Source: Glycomyces arizonensis DSM 44726 (GTDB lineage Bacteria > Actinomycetota > Actinomycetes > Mycobacteriales > Micromonosporaceae). Taken from it: DNA of 53,743 nucleotides. Location of the stretch: assembly GCF_000482705.1 (NCBI RefSeq), contig NZ_AXWO01000032.1, forward strand, positions 1 through 53,743, given 5' to 3'. Position 1 is the stretch's first letter; each line of letters starts with the position of its first letter. The notes beneath the pieces were generated by a model. The model did not search any database. It was not told the DNA's origin and worked only from the letters and a program-made list of their open reading frames with translations. Made by a program: the position numbers and the translations under genes. This document shows, piece after piece, positions 1 to 6,835 of this stretch.

Positions 1-1
1 G

Positions 2-469
2 CTGATCCTGCCGGTCTGCTTCTCGGCGTGGAACCTCATCGTCTTGCGCACCTTCTTCATGACCAGCGTCCCCGGCGAGCTGATCGACGCGGCCAAGATC
101 GACGGCGCCGGGGAGTTCCGGACCATGTTCAAAGTGGTGCTGCCGATGTCGAAGGCGATCCTGGCGGTCATCGGGCTGTTCTACGCCGTCGGCTACTGGA
201 ACACCTACTTCATCGCCGTGCTCTACACACCCGGACTGGAGACCAAACCCATCCAGGTACTGATCCAGCAATGGCTCATCGCCTCCACCCAGCCGGCCGG
301 CCAGAACGCCGCCGCGGCCGCGGCCATCTCCTCGGGCATGGACAACGCCCCGGCCGCCTCACTCAAAATGGCCGCCGTCGTCTGCACCATCATCCCGATC
401 GTGATCATGTACCCCTTCATCCAAAAACACTTCACCAAAGCCGTCATCACCGGCGCCATCAAAGGATGA
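2..469 (+). CDS. Carbohydrate ABC transporter permease, C-terminal part
   Basis: Inner-membrane permease subunit of a sugar ABC importer (MalG/LplC type). The gene enters from outside the window, so only about the last 155 residues are visible. The EAA loop that docks to the ATPase is clear: 'ELIDAAKIDGAGEF' followed by 'VVLPMSKA'. Hydrophobic segments follow ('AILAVIGLFYAVGYWNTYF' and 'VVCTIIPIVIMYPFI'), and the short tail 'KAVITGAIKG' is typical of this permease family. It ends 44 bp before the convergent hydrolase gene. The substrate cannot be told from the fragment; the binding protein and partner permease would lie upstream of the window. Confidence 0.9.
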   Translation: MILPVCFSAWNLIVLRTFFMTSVPGELIDAAKIDGAGEFRTMFKVVLPMSKAILAVIGLFYAVGYWNTYFIAVLYTPGLETKPIQVLIQQWLIASTQPAGQNAAAAAAISSGMDNAPAASLKMAAVVCTIIPIVIMYPFIQKHFTKAVITGAIKG

Positions 470-513
470 CCGAACCCGTCAGGCGTCCTTGCTCGACGGT
501 CCTCACACCGGCC

Positions 514-1281
514 TCAGAGGCCTTGGCGGTCGAGGAAGTCCAGGACGGTGCGGTGCCAGGCGTCGGGCTGCTCCGCCATGAGGACGTGGCCGGCCTTGAT
601 CTGGGCGTACTCGGCGCCGGGGACGTGGTCGGCCAGATAGCGGTGGTTGGCCGGATCGACGAGCAGGTCTTCGGTCGCGGCGATCACCAGGGTCGGGACC
701 GCGACGGAAGCGAGGTCGGCGGTCGTGTCGACCGCTCGGCCGAGGGCGACCTGGGCGGGGATGCCGTCGTGGACCCTCGCCGCGAGCGCCTCGACGGCCG
801 CGGTGACCGCTTCGGGCGCCAGGCCGTTGGTGAAGTCCGCGCTGAAGGCCGCATGGAGCAAGAGCCGGGCGAAGGCGTCGTGGTCGCCCGCCCGCAGCAG
901 CGCCGACCACAGGTCGAACGCCAGACGCAGCCGGTTGTCGGCCCGGGCGATCCCGGCGGCCAGCACCAGGCCGGAGACGCGGTCGGGGTGCCGCGTCGCC
1001 GCCCGCACCGCGACGGCGGTGCCCAGGGAGAAGCCGATGACCGCGAAGCGCTCGGTGGCGGCCGCATCGACCAGGGCGTCGGCGAGGCCGTCGAGGTCCA
1101 GTGGCGTGTCGTCGGTGGGGTAATCGGAGGCGGTGACGGTGTGGTCCTCGGCGAGCAGCGGGATGAGCGAGCCGAAGTTCGACTCGATGCTGCCTGCCGC
1201 GCCGTGGGCGAGGACGATGCCGGGGCCGGAGCCGGTGATCTCGGTGGCGAGGGCGATAGGGTTCGCGGAAATGTTCGTCAT
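514..1281 (-). CDS. Alpha/beta hydrolase fold protein
   Basis: Soluble alpha/beta hydrolase of 255 residues, a usual length for the family. The oxyanion region 'VLAHGAAGS', the nucleophile elbow 'GFSLG' (Ser near residue 103) and a late His in 'IKAGHVLMAEQPD' give the expected Ser/His order; the acid probably lies in 'EDLLVDPAN'. It is divergent from a MerR regulator gene, and a MerR-type promoter with a long spacer lies directly in front of its ATG. It is therefore very likely induced by that regulator. The ATG at 1281 is only a few bases from the predicted transcription start, so the mRNA may be leaderless. The substrate is unknown. Confidence 0.88.
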   Translation of the reverse strand: MTNISANPIALATEITGSGPGIVLAHGAAGSIESNFGSLIPLLAEDHTVTASDYPTDDTPLDLDGLADALVDAAATERFAVIGFSLGTAVAVRAATRHPDRVSGLVLAAGIARADNRLRLAFDLWSALLRAGDHDAFARLLLHAAFSADFTNGLAPEAVTAAVEALAARVHDGIPAQVALGRAVDTTADLASVAVPTLVIAATEDLLVDPANHRYLADHVPGAEYAQIKAGHVLMAEQPDAWHRTVLDFLDRQGL

Positions 1282-1297
1282 GGCGCCGACGTTATGG

Positions 1298-1315
1298 CTT
1301 CACACCAGTGTGAAG
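1298..1315. promoter_or_regulatory. MerR-type operator inside a long-spacer promoter
   Basis: A perfect inverted repeat, cttcacac-ca-gtgtgaag, lies in the 57 bp between the divergent hydrolase and merR genes. On the minus strand it falls between tggacc (-35-like) and cataac (-10-like, 1291-1296), a spacing of about 18 bp. MerR-family activators act by under-twisting promoters whose spacer is too long and contains a dyad of this kind. Predicted transcription starts 3-4 bases before the hydrolase ATG. Confidence 0.7.
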
Positions 1316-1338
1316 GTCCAGCAGAGGTGACGGAGGAC

Positions 1339-1710
1339 ATGATGTTGATCGGCGAGCTGTCGCGTCGGACGGGGGTGAGCGCCCGGCTGCTGCGCTACTA
1401 CGAGGAGCAGGAGCTGCTGGTGCCGCAACGGGACTCGAACGGCTACCGCACCTACGCCGAGGACGCCCCCGCCGTGGTCGAGCAGATCCGGGGCTTCCTC
1501 GACTCCGGTTTGACCACGCGCGCCATCCGCGAGCTCATGCCCTGCCTGTGCGAGCAGGGCCTGCGGCACTGCGACCATTCCCGGGCGGTCCTCGACGACG
1601 GCCTCGACCGGCTCGAACGCCGGATCGCCGAACTCACCGAGCAGCGCGATCTCCTTGCCGAGCGGGTCGACGGGGTGGCGCGGCAACCGCTCAGGCCCGG
1701 ACCGGGCTAG
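1339..1710 (+). CDS. MerR family transcriptional regulator
   Basis: Regulator of about 123 residues. The N-terminal winged helix-turn-helix is canonical ('IGELSRRTGVSARLLRYYEE', then 'NGYRTYAED'). It is followed by 'PCLCEQGLRHCDHS' and a C-terminal coiled-coil dimerisation helix ('GLDRLERRIAELTEQRDLLAERV'). Two adjacent ATG codons (1339, 1342) are possible starts, with ggagg just upstream. It is divergent from the alpha/beta hydrolase, and the operator in between marks the hydrolase as the likely target. Its last four bases overlap the convergent marR gene. The C-terminal effector domain is short and gives no hint of the ligand; the three cysteines could bind metal or sense redox, which is not established. 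Confidence 0.9.
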   Translation: MMLIGELSRRTGVSARLLRYYEEQELLVPQRDSNGYRTYAEDAPAVVEQIRGFLDSGLTTRAIRELMPCLCEQGLRHCDHSRAVLDDGLDRLERRIAELTEQRDLLAERVDGVARQPLRPGPG

Positions 1711-2159
1711 CTCAGTACGCGGCGGGGTTCGAACCCGGTCATCGCGGCGAGGGCGCGCCGCAGGGCCGCGGCGTCGGCGGGATCGAGGTCGGCGGTGAGG
1801 TCGGTGTCGATGGCTTCGGCGATCCGGTTGCAGGACTTGAGGAGCGCCGTGCCGTCGGCGGTGAGGGCGAGCACCTGGCGGCGGCGGTCGCCGGGGTCGC
1901 GCTCGCGGGTGAGGGCGCCGAGGTCCTGAAGCCGGTCGGCGAGGCCGACGAGGAGGCTCGGTGCGACCCCCATGGCCTCGGCCGCTTCCGCCTGCGAGCG
2001 CGCGCCCTGGTTCGCCAGGAGCGCGAGGAGGCCCGCGTGCTTCGGTTTCAGGCCGAGTGGGGCGATGCGGGCGGCGAACAGGTCGGTGATGGTGGTGCCG
2101 AGTACGCCGATTTGAAACGCCAGGGTGCCGGTCAGCTCAGCGGGCGATTGCTTGGACAT
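1707..2159 (-). CDS. MarR family transcriptional regulator
   Basis: Dimeric winged-helix repressor of 150 residues. Visible are the helix-turn-helix ('RSQAEAAEAMGVAPSLLVGLADRLQDLG') and the wing ('LTRERDPGDRRRQVLALT'), the standard MarR signature. The start at 2159 ('MSKQSPAEL') is chosen over an in-frame upstream codon because the 19 extra residues would cover the operator region. It is divergent from a small membrane protein gene, the obvious regulatory target. A palindrome attgcaat and a repeated aatgattca lie in the 23-47 bp between them. Confidence 0.9.
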   Translation of the reverse strand: MSKQSPAELTGTLAFQIGVLGTTITDLFAARIAPLGLKPKHAGLLALLANQGARSQAEAAEAMGVAPSLLVGLADRLQDLGALTRERDPGDRRRQVLALTADGTALLKSCNRIAEAIDTDLTADLDPADAAALRRALAAMTGFEPRRVLS

Positions 2160-2173
2160 GACGGCAATGATAC

Positions 2174-2206
2174 ATTGCAATAATGATTCACAATATGAAT
2201 GATTCA
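2174..2206. promoter_or_regulatory. Candidate MarR operator region
   Basis: This AT-rich stretch overlaps the divergent starts of marR (2159) and the membrane protein gene (2183 or 2195). It contains the palindrome attgcaat (2174-2181) and two direct copies of aatgattca (2182-2190, 2198-2206) spaced 16 bp apart. It is the only AT-rich block in the area and sits where a MarR repressor would bind to control both genes. If the sites are operators, the 2195 ATG may be the better start of the membrane gene. Confidence 0.45.
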
Positions 2207-2638
2207 ACTCTTGCATCGAATGCGGACGCTCGCGTCCTGAGAGTCGCCCTGATGCTCAACCTGGTGCTCGCCACGGGCACCGCGGTTTCGGCGCTCCTCG
2301 CGCTGTGGCGACCCGAGCTGCTGCTCAACGGCACCCCGGCCGAGGCAGGCGCGGGGTTCTATGCGGCGGCGTACGCGGCGCGGGCGATCCCTCTGGGGAT
2401 GGCAATCGCGCTCCTGGCCGGCGCGCGCGGGCTTCGGCCGCTCGAACCGCTGCTCCTCGTCGGCGCCGTCGCGCAGCTCGGCGACTTCGCCATCGCCGCG
2501 GCGGTCGCGAACCCGGGCATGGCGATCGGTTCGGCACTGTGCGCCGCGGGCCATCTCTTCGGCTGGCGGGCGCTCCGCGTCCGGCGACTGTCCGAGCGCC
2601 ACCGGGAAGCCCCTGCTGAATCCGTGGTGCGGCAATAA
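2183..2638 (+). CDS. Small four-helix membrane protein
   Basis: Integral membrane protein of 151 residues (147 from the second ATG at 2195). Four hydrophobic segments are visible: around residues 20-42 ('VALMLNLVLATGTAVSALLA'), 60-82 ('AAAYAARAIPLGMAIALLAG'), 86-110 and 112-130. The tail is basic. It resembles small DUF4267/DUF4345-like membrane proteins that are often paired with transcription factors, but no function is known. It is divergent from and probably repressed by the MarR protein. Confidence 0.75.
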   Translation: MIHNMNDSTLASNADARVLRVALMLNLVLATGTAVSALLALWRPELLLNGTPAEAGAGFYAAAYAARAIPLGMAIALLAGARGLRPLEPLLLVGAVAQLGDFAIAAAVANPGMAIGSALCAAGHLFGWRALRVRRLSERHREAPAESVVRQ

Positions 2639-2883
2639 GATTCGGACAACGGGAGGCTTCCTCGGCACGTCTGTCCGGGCGCGAGTATCTGACCGACGAG
2701 CAGCGGGAACGCCCGCGCCGGTGGGTCCCGGCCCGACCGCGGGCCGACCACCGGGCCGAGCCCGGCGTGGTCGGCGCGGGCCGGGTCGGCGATGCCGCGG
2801 AAGGGGACGTCGGTTTGCCGTCGCCTCCGGTCGGGTACATGCCGCGGCAAGCCAGTGAGGGACGTCTTGAAAGGCAGGTCGAG

Positions 2884-3798
2884 ATGGCGTCGCGCACGAT
2901 CAGCGTCTCCGGCCGCGATATCGACGTATCGAACCTGGGCAAGGAGTTCTACCCCGACGACCACGTCAGCAAGGGCGAGGTGATCGACCATTACCGGTCG
3001 GTCGCCGAGGCGATGCTCCCCCACCTCGCCGGTCGCCCGCTGACCATGCGCCGCTACCCCGACGGCATCGGCACTCAAGGCTTCTTCCAAAAGGACGCCT
3101 CGGACTACTTCCCCGACTGGATGCACACCGTCGAGGTGCCCCAGCGCGGCGGCGGCTCGGTCGACCACGTGGTGTGCGACGACGCCGCCGCACTGGCGTA
3201 CCTGGCCAACCAGGCCACCATCGAATTCCACATCGCCTTGTCCACGATCGATGACCTGGATCGCCCCGACCGGCTGGTGATCGACATCGACCCGCCGCCC
3301 CAGACCCCGGTGGCCGTGCTCCGATCGGTGGCACGCCGAGCGCGGCACCTGTACGCCGAGATCGGCCTCACGCCGTTCGTGCAGGCCACCGGCGGACGCG
3401 GCTACCATGTGACCGCGCCGCTGGACCGCACCGCCGACTTCGCGTTCGTCCGCGACCTGGCCGCCGACATCGCCGACCGCCTCGCCGCGCGCGACCCCGA
3501 CCTGCTGACCACGGCACAGCGCAAGCAGCGCCGCGGCGACCGGATCTTCCTGGACGCGGGCCGCAACGCCTACGGCCAGACCTTCATCGCGCCGTACTCG
3601 CTGCGCGCCAGGCCCGGCGCACCGGTGGCCACGCCCCTGGACTGGCACGAGCTCGGCCGATCCACCCCCGACGGCCACACCGCCGCGACGATCCGCAACC
3701 GCCTGGCGCAAAAAACCGATCCGTGGTCGGCCATCGACCACCACGCCACCGCACCAGACGCCGTCCGGAACCGGCTGGACACGATCGAACGCTGGTAA
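2884..3798 (+). CDS. Stand-alone LigD-type DNA polymerase/primase domain (NHEJ)
   Basis: Archaeo-eukaryotic primase-fold polymerase of the LigD-Pol family, 304 residues. In bacteria such proteins fill gaps and add ribonucleotides during non-homologous end joining with Ku and an ATP-dependent ligase. The start 'MASRTISVSGRDIDVSNL' matches the family N-terminus. The metal-binding pair is D134/D136 in 'VIDIDPP', followed by 'GGRGYHV' and 'FIAPYSLRARPGAPV'. No ligase or nuclease domain is attached and neither Ku nor ligase lies nearby, as in actinobacteria with split NHEJ genes. An in-frame extension upstream to 2767 lacks family similarity and is not included. Confidence 0.92.
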   Translation: MASRTISVSGRDIDVSNLGKEFYPDDHVSKGEVIDHYRSVAEAMLPHLAGRPLTMRRYPDGIGTQGFFQKDASDYFPDWMHTVEVPQRGGGSVDHVVCDDAAALAYLANQATIEFHIALSTIDDLDRPDRLVIDIDPPPQTPVAVLRSVARRARHLYAEIGLTPFVQATGGRGYHVTAPLDRTADFAFVRDLAADIADRLAARDPDLLTTAQRKQRRGDRIFLDAGRNAYGQTFIAPYSLRARPGAPVATPLDWHELGRSTPDGHTAATIRNRLAQKTDPWSAIDHHATAPDAVRNRLDTIERW

Positions 3799-3909
3799 GC
3801 ACCGCTCGCCGGGGCGGCCAACACCCCGACCCCGGGAGGCGGGCTGTGATTCGGGCTGTGTCAGGATGCGCAGTGGACTCACCTTTGCCTCTGAGAGGAC
3901 ACGGTTTCA

Positions 3910-5115
3910 ATGCGACGTGTGTCAAGAATGGTCCGCCCCATCAACGCGGTGATGCAGCCGGCGTCCAACCGCCAAAGGAACGACGTCGACGCCGTCTTCG
4001 ACAAGACCGTTCGCCGGGCCGAGGCCGCTTCGGGCGGCAGCGCCGCGGGCGACGAGGCCTTCGTCGAGGAATACCGCTTCCTGATGCGCCAGATCGCGGC
4101 CGTCCCAACGGTCTCGGGGCTCGGCTGGACGGGCATCGTCGGCGACATCCGCGGACGCATGACCAACCGCTTCCGCGTCCGCCGCCTGCTCGCCGAGCAC
4201 CCCGAGATCGCCGACGAGCCGATCGAGCGGCCCATCATCGTCACCGGCCTGCCCCGCACCGCCACCACCCTCGCCCACAAGATCCTCGCCAGGCCCGAGT
4301 CCAACCGGGCCCCGCTGATGTGGGAGCTCCAGGCCACCGACCGCGCCGACATCGACCCGGCGATCCGTAAGCGCCGCATCAAGGTCGCCACCCAGGCGGC
4401 CAAGTTCGGCCACGGCTTCTCACCGGTGCTGCCACAGATCCACCCCATGGAACCCGAATCGCCCGAAGAGTGCGTCTTCGCGCTGCCCCACGGCCGCAAC
4501 TGGCTGGTGTGCTTCCGCATGCCCGGATACCGCGACTGGCTCGCGTCGCACGACTTCCTGCCCGACTACCGGTACTACCGCCAAGTGCTCCAGGTCCTCC
4601 AGTTCGGCGGGCCTCGGAAACGCTGGGTCCTCAAGTCCCCGTACCACATGGAGCACCTCGAGTCCCTCCTGAAAGTCTTCCCCGACGCGACGATCATGTG
4701 GACCCACCGCGACCCGGGCACCGTCATGGGCTCGTGGTGCTCGCTCATGGAGACCGGCGTGGCCCTGTGCAACCGCGAATACGATCCCCACCAGATCGGC
4801 CGCGACTGGCTCGAGATGCTCGGCGACATGGTCCGCATCGGACGCGACGTGCGCGCCAGACTCCCGCGCGAGCGCGTCGTCGACGTCTCCTACCACCAGC
4901 TCACCGCCAACCCCTACAGCGAGCTGCCAGGCCTGTTCGCGAAGCTCGGCATGCCATGGACCGGCGCCGACGAGGACAACCTGCGCGACGTCCTCGCCCG
5001 TCCGGGCATGAAGCGCGGCCACGAGTACAGCCTCGCCCACTACGGCCTCGACGTCGACATGGTCGACCACACCTTCGGCGACTACGTCCGCATGGTGCAC
5101 AACATGCGCGGCTGA
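3910..5115 (+). CDS. Sulfotransferase family protein
   Basis: PAPS-dependent sulfotransferase of the bacterial Sulfotransfer_3 type, 401 residues. The 5'-phosphosulfate loop is 'VTGLPRTATTL' (about 111-121). 'LKSPYHMEHL' (241-250) and the 3'-phosphate-binding strand 'TIMWTHRDPGTVMGS' (261-275) follow in the expected order. An AGAGGA-like ribosome binding site lies 12 bp before the ATG; M7 is an alternative start. The acceptor is unknown; in actinobacteria such enzymes sulfate glycolipids or natural products. The gene stands alone. Confidence 0.88.
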   Translation: MRRVSRMVRPINAVMQPASNRQRNDVDAVFDKTVRRAEAASGGSAAGDEAFVEEYRFLMRQIAAVPTVSGLGWTGIVGDIRGRMTNRFRVRRLLAEHPEIADEPIERPIIVTGLPRTATTLAHKILARPESNRAPLMWELQATDRADIDPAIRKRRIKVATQAAKFGHGFSPVLPQIHPMEPESPEECVFALPHGRNWLVCFRMPGYRDWLASHDFLPDYRYYRQVLQVLQFGGPRKRWVLKSPYHMEHLESLLKVFPDATIMWTHRDPGTVMGSWCSLMETGVALCNREYDPHQIGRDWLEMLGDMVRIGRDVRARLPRERVVDVSYHQLTANPYSELPGLFAKLGMPWTGADEDNLRDVLARPGMKRGHEYSLAHYGLDVDMVDHTFGDYVRMVHNMRG

Positions 5116-5229
5116 TCGTGAATGGAGGGGGCCTTGCCGCGTGTCGCGCTCTCCGGCGCTCGGACGGCTGCCGCTGAAGCGAGGGCGTCGCGGTCCCGCA
5201 CTTCCGCAATAAAAGTACACCTCTTGGTG

Positions 5230-5249
5230 AATACACAGATCAGTGTATT
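5230..5249. promoter_or_regulatory. Operator of the CmtR-like repressor
   Basis: A perfect 7-bp dyad, aatacac-agatca-gtgtatt, ends 8 bases before the cmtR-like start codon. Its size (7-6-7) suits an ArsR/SmtB dimer. Its position predicts autoregulation of the repressor and the coupled cation exporter. Confidence 0.65.
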
Positions 5250-5257
5250 GTTCAGTC

Positions 5258-5587
5258 ATGGCTGTACTCACATACGGGGAGGTGCTGGCCCGCTTCGGTC
5301 ACGCCCTCTCCGACCCCACCCGCTCGCGCATCCTCCTGGCCCTGCGCGACGCCCCCGGCTATCCCGCCGATCTGGCCGAGACTCTTGGCGTCTCGCGGCA
5401 GTCGCTGTCGAACCACCTCGCCTGCCTGCGCGGGTGCGGGCTCGTCGTCGCCGTCCCCGAGGGCCGCCGGACCCGGTACGAGCTCGCCGACGCGAAGCTC
5501 GGGCACGCCCTGACCGACCTCCTCGGTGTGGCCCTGGCAGTGGACCCCGAGGCGTGCGAGGCCACCGCCGAGGAAGGCTGCTGCTGA
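5258..5587 (+). CDS. ArsR/SmtB family metal sensor, CmtR-like
   Basis: Metal-responsive repressor of 109 residues that should dissociate from DNA on binding Cd(II)/Pb(II). It closely resembles mycobacterial CmtR: the core 'ALSDPTRSRILLAL', the recognition helix 'VSRQSLSNHLACLRGCGLVVA' (shown in part) and the wing 'EGRRTRYELAD' are all present. The two CmtR ligand cysteines lie in 'CLRGC' (C56 and C60), with further cysteines at the C-terminus ('EACEAT', 'EEGCC'). It overlaps the downstream CDF exporter gene by one base (TGATG), so the two are translationally coupled. Confidence 0.9.
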   Translation: MAVLTYGEVLARFGHALSDPTRSRILLALRDAPGYPADLAETLGVSRQSLSNHLACLRGCGLVVAVPEGRRTRYELADAKLGHALTDLLGVALAVDPEACEATAEEGCC

Positions 5588-6372
5588 TGGCCCGGCTCCC
5601 TCTCGCTCCGATCACGCCCGGCCGCCGCGATCGCCTCACCCGCATCGTGCGCGCGCTGGTCGCCGCCACGATCACCTACAACGTCGTCGAAGCGGTCATC
5701 GCCCTGTGGGCCGGGACGCTCGCCTCCTCGACCGCGCTGATCGGCTTCGGCCTCGACTCGGTCGTCGAGGTCTCCTCGGCCCTCGCCGTCGCCTGGCAGT
5801 TCTCCGCTCGCGACCACGCGGCCCGTGAAGCGCGCGAGCATCGCGCCCTGAAGGTCATCGCCGTGTCCTTCTTCGCCCTCGCCGCCTACGTCACTTACGA
5901 GTCGGCCACCGCCCTGTACTCCGGTCACCAGGCCGAGCACTCTGCCGCGGGAATCGTCCTTGCCGCGGTCTCCCTCGCGGTCATGCCGTTCCTGTCCTGG
6001 GCCCAGCGGCGCGCGGGCCGGGAACTCGGATCCGCCACCGCCGTCGCCGACTCCAAGCAGACCCTGCTGTGCACCTATCTGTCCGCCGTCGTGCTGGCCG
6101 GCCTGGTCGTCAACAGCCTCTTCGGCTGGTGGTGGGCCGACCCCGTCGCCGCCCTCGCCATCGCCGCCGTCGCCGTCAAGGAAGGCCGCGAAGCCTGGAA
6201 GGGCGACAACTGCTGCGCCCCCGCCGGTCTCGCCGCGACCGCCGACAGCGCCGAGGACGCCGGGTGCGCGGACGGATGCTGCACCCCGTCACCGGCCGCC
6301 GCGCCGCCCGCCCCGCTCCGGCTCGGACGCGAGGGCGGCAGGGTCGAAGAGTCCTCGCCGCGTCCGCTCTAG
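5587..6372 (+). CDS. Cation diffusion facilitator (heavy-metal efflux)
   Basis: Membrane antiporter of 261 residues that likely exports Cd, Zn or a related divalent ion. Five to six hydrophobic segments span about residues 19-200. The helix-2 metal site is D57/E61 in 'GFGLDSVVEVSS', as in the actinobacterial branch that pairs with CmtR-like sensors. The C-terminal third is not the usual CDF cytoplasmic domain. It is a cysteine-rich tail ('NCCAPAG', 'AGCADGCCTP') that could act as a cytosolic metal trap. It is coupled to the upstream sensor and ends in a 4-bp overlap with the convergent arsR gene. Confidence 0.87.
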   Translation: MARLPLAPITPGRRDRLTRIVRALVAATITYNVVEAVIALWAGTLASSTALIGFGLDSVVEVSSALAVAWQFSARDHAAREAREHRALKVIAVSFFALAAYVTYESATALYSGHQAEHSAAGIVLAAVSLAVMPFLSWAQRRAGRELGSATAVADSKQTLLCTYLSAVVLAGLVVNSLFGWWWADPVAALAIAAVAVKEGREAWKGDNCCAPAGLAATADSAEDAGCADGCCTPSPAAAPPAPLRLGREGGRVEESSPRPL

Positions 6373-6728
6373 CAGTCGCACCCGGCGGCTTCGGTGGCGT
6401 TGGAGAGTCCGGCGAGGGCGCGCATGGGGGCGGTGAAGGCGTCGCAGCACAGCGCGTAGACGTTGCTGCGGCCCTGAGGCGTCACGGTGACCAGGCCGAG
6501 TTCCCGGAGCGGTGCCAGGTGGTGCGAGACGAGGGTCTGGGCCAGGCCGGTGGCCTCGGTGAGCTCGCGCACGGTCCGGTCGCGTTCGGACAGCAGCAGC
6601 ACGATCGCGAGCCGGTTCTCGTCCGACAGCGCTTTGAACTGGGGTGCGAGGTCGCGGGCGCGGTCGATCAGGGCCCCGTCGGGCCCGGCGGCGACCGGCT
6701 TCGGCTTGCGATCGATCTGGGTGTCCAT
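6369..6728 (-). CDS. ArsR/SmtB family repressor
   Basis: Metalloid/metal-responsive repressor of 119 residues. The winged helix is clear: 'FKALSDENRLAIVLLLSE', 'VRELTEATGLAQTLVSHHL' and 'PLRELGLV'. Cysteine pairs near the C-terminus ('YALCCDAF' and the terminal 'GCDC') are likely inducer ligands. It is divergent from the ArsO-like gene across a short intergenic region carrying nested dyads, so it probably controls the arsenic genes to its right. It converges with the CDF gene, sharing stop codons over 4 bp. Confidence 0.9.
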   Translation of the reverse strand: MDTQIDRKPKPVAAGPDGALIDRARDLAPQFKALSDENRLAIVLLLSERDRTVRELTEATGLAQTLVSHHLAPLRELGLVTVTPQGRSNVYALCCDAFTAPMRALAGLSNATEAAGCDC

Positions 6729-6753
6729 CCGTCAATTAAACCACGGAACTTGC

Positions 6754-6793
6754 CATCAACAGTAGATACTGATATTACTTAGATCAGTTGATG
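6754..6793. promoter_or_regulatory. Divergent arsR/arsO operator region
   Basis: This AT-rich block sits between arsR (start 6728) and the ArsO-like gene (start 6836). Two nested inverted repeats are present: catcaac (6754-6760) with gttgatg (6787-6793), and inside them actgat (6768-6773) with atcagt (6783-6788). ArsR operators usually contain ATCAA/TTGAT half-sites, and these fit. Both promoters probably overlap here. Confidence 0.5.
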
Positions 6794-6835
6794 CAGTCGC
6801 GAGACGCGCGACCGCTGCCGATACCGGAGGACACC

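Noticed and set aside
28..1338. Long plus-strand frame running into the MerR gene
   Set aside because: The part before 1339 lies antisense to the hydrolase and is one frame off the ABC permease; only the MerR portion has family motifs.
2884..3798. Complete LigD (polymerase-ligase-nuclease)
   Set aside because: The frame ends after the polymerase domain and no ligase or phosphoesterase motif follows; neighbours are unrelated.
2359..3882. Long minus-strand frame opposite the LigD-type polymerase
   Set aside because: High-GC shadow of the real gene; composition is Arg/Gly/Val-rich without motifs.
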